Shown in pieces: positions 10,185 to 21,106 of a stretch of 64,000 nt of DNA (the stretch's first letter is position 1; each line of letters begins with the position of its first letter). The DNA comes from Nematostella vectensis (taxonomy: Eukaryota > Cnidaria > Anthozoa > Actiniaria > Edwardsiidae): contig NC_064041.1 of NCBI RefSeq assembly GCF_932526225.1, positions 12,947,951 through 13,011,950 of the forward strand, given 5' to 3'. The position numbers and the translations under genes were made by a program. The notes beneath the pieces are model-generated. The model was not told the DNA's origin and did not search any database. It worked only from the letters and a program-made list of their open reading frames with translations.

Positions 10185-13100
10185 GGGGGTTGATTTGGCT
10201 ATTTTTCAATGTAAAATCATTTGTTTGATCAATTGTTATTCAAGACCCATGTTCACATTTGATTGTTGCCATCAGGTCTCAGGGTTATACACTCTGGGGG
10301 TACTAAAATTTTATCACAACGAAGGCATAGCATTTACATTTTTTTTTGTTAGTTGATAACTTTCCAGGGGTTTTGGGGTGTAGAAAATGGTTTGTGTATG
10401 TTTTTTGGTATAAAATTCAGTTTTGTAAGATTCCTTGTTAGAGGCTGGATCAGGATCCCATTCTATTGGATGCTTTACTTTCTCCATCCTGTGTAACCGA
10501 TCCCTGTTAATCTCAAATCCAGTACCTGTTCCTGGAAGTTATAGAATCAAGGTGAATAACATTATTCATTATTGGACTTGGCTGCAGAGTTGAACACTTG
10601 GTTCCTGAACATTTAGAAGCGATGCCAGCAGTACTACTAGGACAGCTGTCTCCATTGGTTGCCATAGTGACCACCCCAAATGCCGACTTCAATGTTCTCT
10701 TCCCTGACCTTGTTGGGTTTCGACACTGGGACCACAAGTTTGAGTGGACAAGGGCAGAGTTTAAGGACTGGTAAAGACATGTTATGTACTTACTAAAGGT
10801 GGTATTCTGACTGAAATTGTGAAAGTAATGTATATGAGCCAAATTTCAATAGATAAAGTAAAACTATTGGCATGTCTTTTGAACATTGTCCCCCCCCCTT
10901 CCTCCACCCCAATTTTGGATGATTTCCCCCTCAAGAAATCATAGATCTTCCCTTGTTGATATAAAAAAAGTTGGTAATTCCCACCAAAATATGCTCAACA
11001 CCTCATATATGTACCAAAAAAGAAATATTATTCATAAATGTATGTTTAACAAACAGACAAAACTGGTTACAAGTGTCACTTTTGCCTACTGTGTAGACAT
11101 GCAAAACCTTTACACTCTCACAGAATAATCATCAGTGAAGCAACATCATCAACATCGAAGTGGTTATGTTCTACTCAGTACTTTCAAAGATCCTTCCCAT
11201 TGTGTTTGGGCGACTACACAATAAGACGAGTTTGGTTTGTTTCACACTCCAGGGTTTTCCAAAGGGGAGGGGGACCAACATGAAGGGCACTGATATATAA
11301 ATTTTCTGTCTGAAAGGGTCGGGCCAGGAGCCCCCCCCCCCCCCCCTGAATTTGCCATGCACATCTGCAACACACTTAGAAGACCCTTATACTAAACCAT
11401 ATTTGACAATGTTATTAGCAAAACAACATCAATTTATATGTGATTTAGACCTGAAATTAAAGCCATTCCATTGCAGGGCCACTTCACAAGCAGACAAGTT
11501 CGGCTACAGTGTCACATTTGAGGGAATAGGATCAGGCCCTTCTGGTACAGAACACTTGGGGTGCTGCTCTCAAATGGCTCTTTTCATCAAACAAGACACA
11601 ATTCCGGCAGGGAGGCAGACAGGCTTTGGTGAACCTTACAACTTGGTAAGCTGCTGAAGGAAGGCAAGGGTGACAGGGGGGGGGGGGGGGGGGGGGAATA
11701 AGCCACTAAATATATGTATATGTTGTGGTTGGAAATTCATTTTGGTTGGAATTTTTACCAACCAGTTGGAAATTTTTCAACTAGTTAGAAATTTTACAAC
11801 CAGTTGGAAATTCTCCAACCAGTGCAAAATCTGGAAGACCTCAAATGTACCAGGCATTCTTTTTTGATAAGTACGTTGGGGTTAGGGTTAGGGAATGGTT
11901 GGGTAAGACTTTGTTAAAATAAACTTCAAGTATCTTTTGGTTAGGGTTAGGGTATGGTTGGGTAAGACTTTGTTAAAATAAACTTTACGTAACAAAACTG
12001 CTGTTAATTGATTTGGGCGCATTTCTTACAAGCTTCTGTAAACGTGATTTGGCGATCATTGTCAAATCGTGGAGGTACTGATGACGTGCAGTGGTTCAAC
12101 CGATTTGGAGCAATTGTTCCTTTGATGCGCCCATGTTCAGTAACAACTGTGCAGTAATTACTCTCTTCGACTGACACTACTTTTCCAATGAGCATACGTG
12201 GGTGAAGACAAGAGGTTTTGTCAGGTCTCTCAATTTGAATGGCCACAATATCATCCTTCTTGAACTTTTGCTTTTTCTTTCTCTTGGTTGGTTCTACCAT
12301 TTTCTGGTTGTATGCTTCTTGCCTTTCCATTCGCTTCGTAAGGTGTCTCATTGATTGCCCTGTGATGTGTGATGTTCATCGTATATGATGCTTGCGATGT
12401 GCTTTCACACCATCTCTTCAGTTCTTTGTGGGCCTCACTTTGAAGAATTGCTCTTAGATCTTCTTTAAAGGTTCGATTATTTCTCTCGACAAGACCTTGA
12501 GTTGTAGGCGTACGAGGTGAGCCATGACTGATTTGAATTCCGTTTTTTTCTGCAAATGCTTCAACAAGCCGATTCCAGAACTCTAGCCCGTTGTCCGTGA
12601 TCAATTTCTTGGGATAGCCGTATAGGGTGCAAAAAGTGGATAGCACGCTAAGAACTTCTTCACCAGTCTTCGAGTAGATAGGCTGCATGTAACAAAACTT
12701 TGTGTGGTGGTCAATTATATTTGCTACCCATTTATGAACTTTTGAGCATGAACAGGGGCAATTGCGAAAATCCATCAAGTCCATTTCAACGAGGTTTAAA
12801 AACCTTTCAGACTGGAGGGGCTGCTTCACTTCTTTTACGCGGCCTGTAATGGGCTTCTGCTCTGCGTGAATCCGACACATTTGCACGTAGCAGTTTACTA
12901 TCGTTTGGTTGATCTCGCTGTAATTGTTTTTCACCCATTTCCACGTCTTTTCTCTTCCTCGATGTGCTATTCTGGTATGGGCCAAAGTCAATGCGTCATA
13001 GATGTTGGCCTTGCAAGCAACCTCCTTCCTGTCACTTGACCATACCTTCCCGTTGGCATAGGACCATTTCTTCCGTTTTATAGTATTTTCGTCGGCAGAC

Positions 13101-16100
13101 GACAGAACTATTGGATCATCACTAATGCGTTCCTTTTTTTGCTTTAAAAATTGTTTTGCTTTTTCATAGAAACCATCTTCAATGTAAAAATTGATTTCTG
13201 ATTTTTTACTTTTGGTTTGGAGCTTCAATTCTGTAATCTTTTCTAAGAATAAAGCGCGGTCAACACACGGCACAACTTCCTCCGCCATGATGATGTTTCG
13301 TTCAATGACAAACTCACTGTTTTTATACCTTTTCTTTGTCGAAAATCCCATTATTTCTAAACATGAACATGAGAGTTGAATAGCATTCTTTATTCGTACA
13401 ATACGCAATGGCTTTTAGTACAATGTAACTTTCCTCGTTCTAGTAATGACTTTTAGAACAATTGATATGGAGAACTAATTACTATCATATTTTCCAAGTA
13501 ATGACCTTTAGCACAATCGAAATGTCTAATTAATTAAAAACATTTTCTATAGGTTCTTGTTCCAGCGGTACATTTCATAAACATCGGCTTCTTCAGAAGA
13601 GAAAATGTTACACAAAATCGAGTAATTACGATGCCACGAAGAGGACAAAAAATAATTATTCAAGAGAAATAAAAGAACACTATTATTGCTCTAATTATTG
13701 TGCAGTCTTACATGTCAGGCATTCAATACCCGCTTTCGCACCTATCTTGAGTTACGTTCGACAAAAGTGCGTAATTTTAGACTCCTCCGAAGCCGCCAGG
13801 TCCGAGTCACGAAGAGCTTTTACGTACGCAATTTTAGAATACGAAACACATCTATTTAAGCCCTATACAGGTTCTGGCATGTTTTCAAACGTTGTAAATT
13901 CATTGTAATGGCAGCACAGTTAGTCTTTTGTGATATTTTTTGCTTTTTATCCACAAAAGTTTGCAATACGCTCGTAAAAAGATTTGAAGTCTCTGTTTTA
14001 CGTTAATACGCATGCGTGCATTTATAACAAGCCTGACGTAAGGCGCGTCATGAATATTACAATAAAGCAAAGATTTAATCGCTCATCTTTCGTCACAAGC
14101 CTTAGTGGTCAAGTGGTAAGGGCTACTGACTTCGAAGCGAAAGGTTGAGGGTTCGAATCACGGTAAGGTAAGAAAAAAATGTAAATTAGACACAGGTAAC
14201 TCACTTAGTAGGGTAATGAATAAATAGATAAGTAAGAGTGTAGAAAGTAGAGTGGTGGGAGAGGAGAGAGAGAGGGAGAGGAGAGCAGGTGTAGGGGAGT
14301 GGTGTGTTTTGTTCTTTTAATACCCCCCTAAAAATCCAAGCCCCTGTTTTATTAATGAGCCCCCAAAAATATAATCCCTTTTAGAATGACAGATAACCAC
14401 AATTTGAAAAATTTCCACTGGTTTGAAAATTTTCAGCTGGTTGTAAAATTACCAACCAGTTGAAAAATTTTCAACTAGTTGAGAAAAATTTCCAACTAAG
14501 ATAAATTTCCAACCACAACATATACATAAACCATAGTTTACCTTGGATTTGACTTTTTCATGCTGAACCCCCTATGTGTACAAGTGGTGAGCATAAAACA
14601 TCTCACTAAATGAGGTGTGTCTAGTCATAAAGGTGTGTGTCTAGTTATAAAGGTGTGTGTCTAGTTATAAAGGTGTGTGTCTAGTTATAAAGGTGTGTTT
14701 CTAGTTATAAAGGTGTGTGTGTCTAGTTATAAAGGTGTGTGTCTAGTTATAAAGGTGTGTGTCTAGTTATAAAGGTGTGTGTCTAGTTATAAAGGTGTGT
14801 GTCTAGTTATGAAGGTGTGTGTCTAGTTATAAACTTAAGGTGTGTGTCTAGTTATAAAGGTGTGTGTCTAGTTATAAAGGTGTGTGTCTAGTTATAAAGG
14901 TGTGTGTCTAGTTATAAAGGTGTGTGTCTAGTTATAAACTAGGTGTGTGTCTAGTTATAAAGGTGTGTGTCTAGTTATAAAGGTGTGTGTGTCTAGTTAT
15001 AAAGGTGTGTGTCTAGTTATAAAGGTGTGTGTCTAGTTACAAAGGTGTGTGTCTAGTTACAAAGGTGTGTGTCTAGTTATAAAGGTGTGTGTGTCTAGTT
15101 ATAAAGGTGTGTGTCTAGTTATAAAGGTGTGTGTCTAGTTATAAAGGTGTGTGTCTTGTTATAAAGGTGGACACACATGTTTATAAGGCAAGTGATAGAT
15201 GGATATGAAGGGGTTGGAAAAAGAAGACTTTGATTTTACCGGCCAATCTCACACATAACACGCCAAGTTGGATTTTGCTCTGAAGAGAGCAAGCAACATC
15301 CGGAAGCTCTATTTTAACAAATACAATGTTACAGAAAGATCGCCGCGAAGAACAAGAACGGATTATCTACCAAAAAATACTAAAGCTTATTTTATTTTAT
15401 ATTACACAAGGAACATCTATGCAAAAAATCAAGCGAATATAAGCTACCACGACCTTACAATTTGAACTTTGCCGTTTTTTGCCCCTGTCCTGTCTGCATC
15501 AATTTCTGGGTACACATCTTTTGAGGCATCATAGTTGCTGATTGTAAGTGCATAAACCCATAGTCCACATCTGACCCTCCATACATCTTAGACAGTTTGT
15601 ACTAACTCTTTCTAATTTACTTTTTGTTTGTTTAATGTATTTAAATTTCAAAGCTAAAGAAAGTTGTTAAAATGTTGTTTTTTAGATTGCAAGGGTGGAA
15701 CACCCTTACCGCAAGTGCACACTGACAGAAGAAGAAAAGATTCTTATTGAGCTAGACAGGACGCTGTGGTTCCTATCCCAGCCCTCAGCATATGAAGATG
15801 ATGAGATCTCAGACTCTGAGGACCTTGGTGATGACAAGGCCAAGTGTTTTTCCCTGGAAAGGTTACTTGGTTTGCCTTCAATATCACGATTATGTGGGAC
15901 AGTTGACAAGTTAAGGTGAAAATCTTGTGCATACCATTTCCATTAGCTAATTGCCCCAAAATCATCTGACATTCAAAATTTTAGAAGCTTTATAACACCA
16001 CCTCTCAACCTTGTGTTTATTCATACAAGTAGTAGCCATTTTTAAAAAAATTCATTTCCAGATCTGTGGTAAAAACTTCAAAGCATGAACTGACTGAAGA

Positions 16101-16647
16101 TGGTAACTCTGTTCGTTATACATGTCCATCATCAACATGGAGTTCTGACTCAGAAAACAGTGAGAACTGGGAGGATAATGATGGTGATAATGATGATGCT
16201 ATTGTATCAAAGCATTGCTGTGATGATCCCATATCATCAGAGCCTTCAAATTATGAAGAAGATTGGGATAATGATTTAACATTTCAAAACACAGACGAAT
16301 CATCTGGGAAATATCGGACTGGTACAGGTTGTGGAAGCACACAGCAATACTGTTATGATGTTAAGCTCCAAGGATGTACAAATGGTGTTAGTCAAAGTAA
16401 TGATAACTGGACTTCTGATGTAAATGCAGGAAAATATTGGAATGGCAACGAATTAGAATGGAATGTTGTGGATTGTGACAATGTTGAGCAAAGTTTCTCT
16501 GATGCAGAAGAAGACTCACCTTGTGTTAATTCCTGGCATGAAGGTGCCATGGATGACGAAGGGAGTTATGGGTGTGGCAGTGATGACCAGGAAGACGATA
16601 GTCTGATATGGATAGAAACAGCTGATGATTTGACTGGAATTCAATAG
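8359..16647 (+). CDS. HENMT1: HENMT1/HEN1 small RNA 3'-terminal 2'-O-methyltransferase (7 exons)
   Basis: Exons: 8359-8487, 9274-9463, 10017-10077, 10588-10770, 11477-11645, 15686-15915, 16062-16647. All introns are GT-AG with matching phases, giving 515 aa. Motif I of the SAM-binding fold is VLDFGCAEAK (44-53), followed by VGVDID. The HEN1 signature EIVEHL spans the exon 3/4 junction, supplying metal ligands E126, E129 and H130; H176 in 'RHWDHKFEWT' is the fourth. HEN1 methylates the 2'-OH of the 3' end of piRNAs and, in cnidarians, also miRNAs. After the catalytic domain the last two exons encode an acidic Ser/Asp/Asn-rich tail of about 200 aa of no known fold. Intron 5 (4 kb) hosts a transposon and a minisatellite. 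The poly(A) signal is at 16736. Confidence 0.92.
12004..13408 (-). pseudogene. KRBA2-like / Ginger-type DDE integrase, frameshifted
   Basis: The main ORF is 13408-12251; the likely native start is the ATG near 13288 (MAEEVVPCVDRALF). Residues ~165-210 carry an HHCC zinc-finger-like run (HTRIAHRG then NCYVQMC). The rve core has D in 'NLVEMDLMDF', D in 'KKLITDNGLEF' and E in 'TQGLVERNN', with 35 residues between the last two (a D35E triad). Near 12340 the conserved frame jumps to the ORF at 12351-12004, whose C-terminal domain (KFKKDDIVAIQIERPDK) resembles the DNA-binding tail of this family. A one-base indel therefore breaks the gene unless it is a sequencing error. Such genes are Ginger-like transposases, and some metazoan copies are domesticated. 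Confidence 0.75.
14103..14175 (+). repeat. tRNA-derived sequence (SINE head or tRNA pseudogene)
   Basis: A perfect pol III A box (TGGTCAAGTGG) lies ~35 bases before a near-perfect B box (GGTTCGAATCA), with ACTTCGAAG around the anticodon position. The anticodon and acceptor stems do not pair well, so it is not a functional tRNA. An A-rich run follows, as in tRNA-derived SINEs. Confidence 0.55.
14612..15168 (+). repeat. 20-bp minisatellite, about 27 copies
   Basis: Tandem array of AGGTGTGTGTCTAGTTATAA with a few 2-bp GT expansions and two inserts (ctta and cta types). It lies within HENMT1 intron 5, about 500 bp upstream of exon 6. Confidence 0.95.
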
Positions 16648-16735
16648 TTTATAGTTTTGGTAAATTCTAGAGAGAGAAAACACCCCCTCTAACAATTTCA
16701 AGAAACAAGTGTCTATGTTGTTTGATGTGGCAGCA

Positions 16736-16741
16736 AATAAA
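16736..16741 (+). terminator. Poly(A) signal of HENMT1
   Basis: AATAAA lies 89 bp after the HENMT1 stop codon and is the first canonical hexamer downstream. Confidence 0.6.
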
Positions 16742-16979
16742 GTTGCAAAGAACTAGAAACTAGCCTAAAATGTGTTTGTTTTACTTGTTGTAGCAAGAGG
16801 TATATGTATTTTTTATTTGGTAATTTTAAAAACCTCTTTGCACAGGGAGCCCAACCCAAAGTTAGTGGTTTTGGGGTTTTGTGGGAAGCTCTTAATGAAA
16901 ACACACGCAACTCACCGAGCGGTTAGAAGTGATCATTTTAATTACGCACGTGCACATAAAATCGCAGTTTTGGGGGTTT

Positions 16980-18366
16980 GGCGACAGGATAAAAAAATGT
17001 CACGCATGCGCACTAGAGAGAAATTCAATGCAAGGAAACAAAATGGCGGCCCGAAGCGTATAAACTCATGGAGATCTTTGAAGGCTTCTCACACTTATAT
17101 TATTGGTGTGATTTCCCTCAGCTTCGAAACCTCAAGTCTATAGATAACAACAAATAGTAGGGTCAGCTTCGATTGTACCTGTGTTATCTTCAATAGTGAA
17201 TAAATCCTCTTATATCTATTGCTTTTTCACGTGTTCGAATCGTGTTAACCTTCGTTGAGTTATCTTCACGCAATTGCGAAATGTAAGGTCTTGGCAGCAT
17301 AGATAAGCTCGCCACTTCTTCAAAAGGCTCTTAGATAAATAATAAAGAAATTAAGCCATAGTATTTTTTTATGGTTCATATGAAAATTTATACGACGTTC
17401 TTAAAGTTGAAGAAGTTATACCGGTCTGAACGACGAGGGAAACACAGGTTCTTTTGGTGCTTTGTATGCGCGTATGAGTCCAAGATTGCGGGAAGTGAAG
17501 TTTCAAAGAATCATCTGTATCTGTATTTCTGCAGGCCATCGCTTTATGTTAGAGAAATTATTAATTAGATTCGGTACTTAGGTACGGCTTTGACCATTTA
17601 ATTAGGTAAATTCCAATATCCAAAGAGGCCATTATGTGTGTTTCAACCCACTTGTGTTTCAACTACTTTTTGTTGTGATCACTTACATCAGTTTACCAAA
17701 CTAATGTATGATAATTACAGTAAGCCCTATATAACTATGTAAGGGGACAAATTCAGGGGTCTGGAGCCACCTGTATTTAGCCAATGGATAGAGGGTGGTA
17801 GTAATTTGGGATAAAGAAGTGGAAGCCTACATCTAAACATACAGCACTGATTTAAATTTCTGTGTTGGTGTAACCACCCCTAAAGTCAAAGCTCTTATTT
17901 TTAGCACAATCCTCCCATTTTATTGGATCAAACTATCCATCAAGACCTGTCCCAACTTCCCTGCTCAGATATCTGCCCCACCCTCCCTGTTAACAGAGGA
18001 CTTTCTCTTTTTCTCTGTTAGCAGGGAAGCCATTAAGACTAACATGCAGGTAAAACCTCCCTTACATCTTGTTCCAGCTCACAGAGATACTTTAAAATGA
18101 TAATGTGACCTTTTTTGATTAAAGTATCACTTAATATAAAGATAATAATATAAAGTAGCCCTCTAAACATGACATGAACACATGCTATGCAAGGCGTTTC
18201 TTAGTTAAATCACATAGGAAATATTAGTTCGTTATATTTTAATTTGCTTTTTATCGGCATAAAATTAGCCAAATTCCGGTCAACTATCGTGAAATCCGCC
18301 ATGCTCGATTTCGCTAGTCGCGCTTTGACAACTGCGCATGCGTGACATTTTTTTGATCCTGTCGGG
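16980..18366. repeat. Inverted repeat pair with NRF1-like palindromes
   Basis: A ~36-bp segment near 16981-17016 (gacaggat, A7, then tgtcacgcatgcgca) recurs inverted at 18329-18365. Each arm contains GCATGCGCA, an NRF1-like half palindrome, and each is followed inward by ATGGCGG. The 1.3 kb between the arms shows no conserved ORF, only AT-rich sequence. A MITE-like element or paired promoter-derived repeats are possible. Confidence 0.45.
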
Positions 18367-18965
18367 TTTGGCACGATATCTAAAATACTGTAATTGCTAA
18401 GCACTCCATTTTGCGAATATATGGCACAGTTCCACTTAATTTCTTATATGACAAGCGGACAACAGAATCGATTCCTTGGAAATATGGAAGAGTTAGAAAT
18501 TGACACTCGATTTTTTTTTCAATCTTTTTTTTTCGGTAACCGACTAGAGCAGGGATCCTGGTTATTGCCTCCCTATTAATGCGCGGGTACCTCAGGTTCC
18601 TTTGTATTGTACAGTTCACTAAGATGGCGGTAATGGGGTCGAAATCTTCAGCCTAGCCGTAAAGCTCTAGCTGCTATACGGCGTTTTAGCATATGTCTGA
18701 AAATATGGTCTATTTTTTTCTCTCGTTTCATCTGATCTGAGGAGGTTCGATCCTCGGGCAATTGGCTCTTACTTTTTTTGTATTACTTATCTCAGTACTT
18801 TTTGTATATACGTGTGGCTTTGTTGTATAGACTTTTTAGGGCACTTAGATATGTGTATTCGTCTACACATTCTAATGGCTCTCCATCGTAGTCCCATTTA
18901 CCTGTTGTAAATTGCCGCCGGTATTGCTGCGGACCAAAAACTAATACTTTAGATTTTTTTCATAT

Positions 18966-19712
18966 TGTTGTCAGGGGTGAACTAGGTCAAAGTGCATGTG
19001 GGAGGTCACAATACGAACGGCTGGTTGCTGGGTCACAGTAGCGTTTATTGTAAGGACAAGCGCTTTAGCGAGCAGGGAGATATTTTTAAAAGCTCGTTCT
19101 AGGAGGTAACGATCAGACGATTCTCAGAAGGTGAAGCTGATAGAAGGGAATCCTTACTAGACCTCTTCCTTGACTAGGGATTGTCTTCACCAAGCCAACA
19201 GAACTTACTCGATGGCCCCCTCAGCAAGCTGTTGTTATTACAAGTGCCTATGTTTTACAGTGAACTCCTATTTATACTTACTAATCAATAATTCGTTACT
19301 AATTGGTTTGACTGCTCTAAGAAAGGTGATGCAAGAATTGCAAATAAATGTTGATCTAAGGGAACAGAACAATTTCACAATTGAGGATAACTATAGTAAG
19401 AATCCGTCGATGATAGAATAACAATCAATGGACTAGAAATAATGATGATATAAAATATTACAGAATAATGAGGCTGAGGGATTTGTTTGGCTTGTTCGAA
19501 ATGTCTGTAAAGTAAATGTTTATCTAAGGTAAACGCTAAACTGGTTTTGGCAAAGGTCACACTGCGCATGACCTGAATGACTAGCAGGTGCATACTTAGT
19601 ATTCAGAATGAAAGGTGAAAAGGTGATAAAAGATCAATATTGAGATCCGGTAAGCAAACTAGGATTTTTAGAATATTTATTTATGAGAATGTTGTAGAAT
19701 AGTCGCACAACA
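18966..19712. mobile_element. Solo LTR, 747 bp, with 4-bp target duplication ATAT
   Basis: It starts TGTTGTCAGG and ends GCACAACA, the TG...CA ends and short inverted termini of an LTR. It is flanked by ATAT at 18962-18965 and 19713-19716. It lies exactly inside the RT reading frame. A TATA-like run (ctatttata) near 19270 and AATAAA-like sequence further on fit an LTR promoter and poly(A) region. No internal retroviral genes are present, consistent with LTR-LTR recombination. Confidence 0.75.
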
Positions 19713-20195
19713 ATATTAACTGTGAGCTTCCATTTATCTGCGTACATTTTTAGTTTCTTGAGGCAATTTTCTAGACCGGTGGCTGAGTCGGATAGTATAA
19801 CTAAATCATCAGCATAGAGGAGACAGTTAAGTTTTGATGTATTATCGAGTTTTACTGGGTCGCACGATGAAGAGAATATTTCTGGAATATCATTGATGAA
19901 GATGTTGAAAAGGGTTGGGCTTAGGTTGCATCCATGTTTCATCCCAACGTGAGAAGAAAAGGAAGGCGTTATACCCTGGTCTAGCTTAACTGATGATCTA
20001 ACATCTGAATACATATACATACTTTGTAAAAGGGTGATAAATCTTCCGCTACACCATATTTTTATTAGTTTGTAAAGTAAACCCTCTCTCCAGACACTGT
20101 CGTATGCTTTTTTAAAGTCGATAAAACACGTAAAACGCGGTTTGTGGCTTGATTTATAAGAGTCAGTTAGAGTTTTTAGTACTAATAAATGGTCT

Positions 20196-20706
20196 GGGGG
20201 GGACTGGGTGGTTTGAGTGAAGCGTAGGGTATACCCGTCAGGCGGATAATGCTTCGCGTACATAAACAATAGGCGAAGTCGATGTAGGCCAAATCGATTT
20301 CACGTACGTAAACAATCGGCAAAAGTTAATGTAGGCAAAATAGATTTCGCGAATGCGAATAACCAATTAGGGCCGGTGTTTCGCCGGGAGTCCGTCGGCG
20401 GCCATCTGGCCGACTACGTCGACTGTCGGATTGGGTGGTTTGAGTGAAACGGCCTGGGAGCCGCGAATCGCCCACCCGGGCCTCCCAGCCCCGTCTCTGT
20501 ATATCAGGCAGATGTTTCGCCTACATAAACAATCGGCAAAAGCTAATGAAGGCCAAATCGATTTCACGTACGTAAACAATCGGCAAAAGTTAATGTAGGC
20601 AAAATAGGTTTCGCGAACACGAATAATCAATTAGGGGCAGGTGTTTCGCGTGCGTGAATAATAATTAGGGCTGCAGGTGTTTCGCGTTCATGAGTAATTA
20701 ATTAGG
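20196..20706 (+). repeat. Left terminal inverted repeat (511 bp)
   Basis: Matches 27529-28039 in reverse complement with about four differences by eye (>99% identity). It is built from shorter modules: 'cgtacgtaaacaatcggc' occurs repeatedly, 'gtttcgcg' recurs with AT-rich spacers, and the outer terminus 'gggtggtttgagtgaa' is repeated internally at ~20434-20450. Confidence 0.9.
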
Positions 20707-20762
20707 CGTTGGGTTTTCAATTAGACATTCGTGTGTCCTGTGGTATACCGAGCGTTCGAAGG

Positions 20763-21053
20763 ATGGGGCGAGGAAAAGATTACTGCGGGTGGCTAAGGAT
20801 CGGCCGCGCAAACACGTGCGGCCGGAGGTGCTTGGACACCTACTGTAAGGTGCACCTCCAAAGGCTCCGTAAGGGCAGCCCCCTCCCCGTGCCGTGCAGG
20901 GTCTGCGGCATAGGGACTCAGTCGGAGACGCGGCTGTGTGGCCCCTGCGGAGCGAATCGTGAAGGGCAGAGGAGGCGCGGCATCGAGAGGCGCGCTCGGG
21001 AGTGGTTCGCACTCGTCCTATCTGACATCGCAGCCCGCGGTACGGTCAATTAG
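20763..21053 (+). CDS. Small Cys-rich zinc-ribbon protein of the virus-like element
   Basis: 96 aa from ATG 20763 (MGRGKDYCGW); the upstream in-frame ATG at 20709 lies at the TIR edge and is less likely. Eleven Cys plus one His form two clusters: YCGW...TCGRRC...YCKVH (8-44) and PCRVCG...LCGPCG (~52-71), followed by a basic helix. Zinc binding, and a role in nucleic-acid binding or transcription, is inference. I associate this small protein with the same cnidarian elements that carry the neighbouring ORFs. It is first in the rightward module, 70 bp before the PolB-like ORF. Confidence 0.6.
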   Translation: MGRGKDYCGWLRIGRANTCGRRCLDTYCKVHLQRLRKGSPLPVPCRVCGIGTQSETRLCGPCGANREGQRRRGIERRAREWFALVLSDIAARGTVN

Positions 21054-21106
21054 AGATTGGGTGGCGCGGGGTATACCCCAACTCTCAGTTAGAGACTGGG
21101 TGGCTC

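Larger units (their letters stand above)
11711..14530. mobile_element. TIR-bounded element carrying a KRBA2/Ginger-like integrase
   Basis: Imperfect inverted arms lie at ~11711-11835 and ~14395-14530. Both end (one strand inverted) in 'tatatgttgtggttggaaat' and contain repeated CCAACCAGTTGGAAATTT-type dyads. Between them lie the integrase ORF at 12004-13408, a ~60-bp duplicated TTAGGG-containing segment (11880-11995) and a tRNA-like SINE head. The whole block sits inside HENMT1 intron 5. The arms could belong to a separate MITE, and no target duplication was established. Confidence 0.5.

Noticed and set aside
14103-14175. Functional tRNA gene
   Set aside because: A and B boxes are good, but acceptor and anticodon stems do not pair, so a SINE head or pseudogene is more likely.
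14612-15168. CRISPR-like array appearance
   Set aside because: Units are directly adjacent with no unique spacers, and the host is an animal genome.
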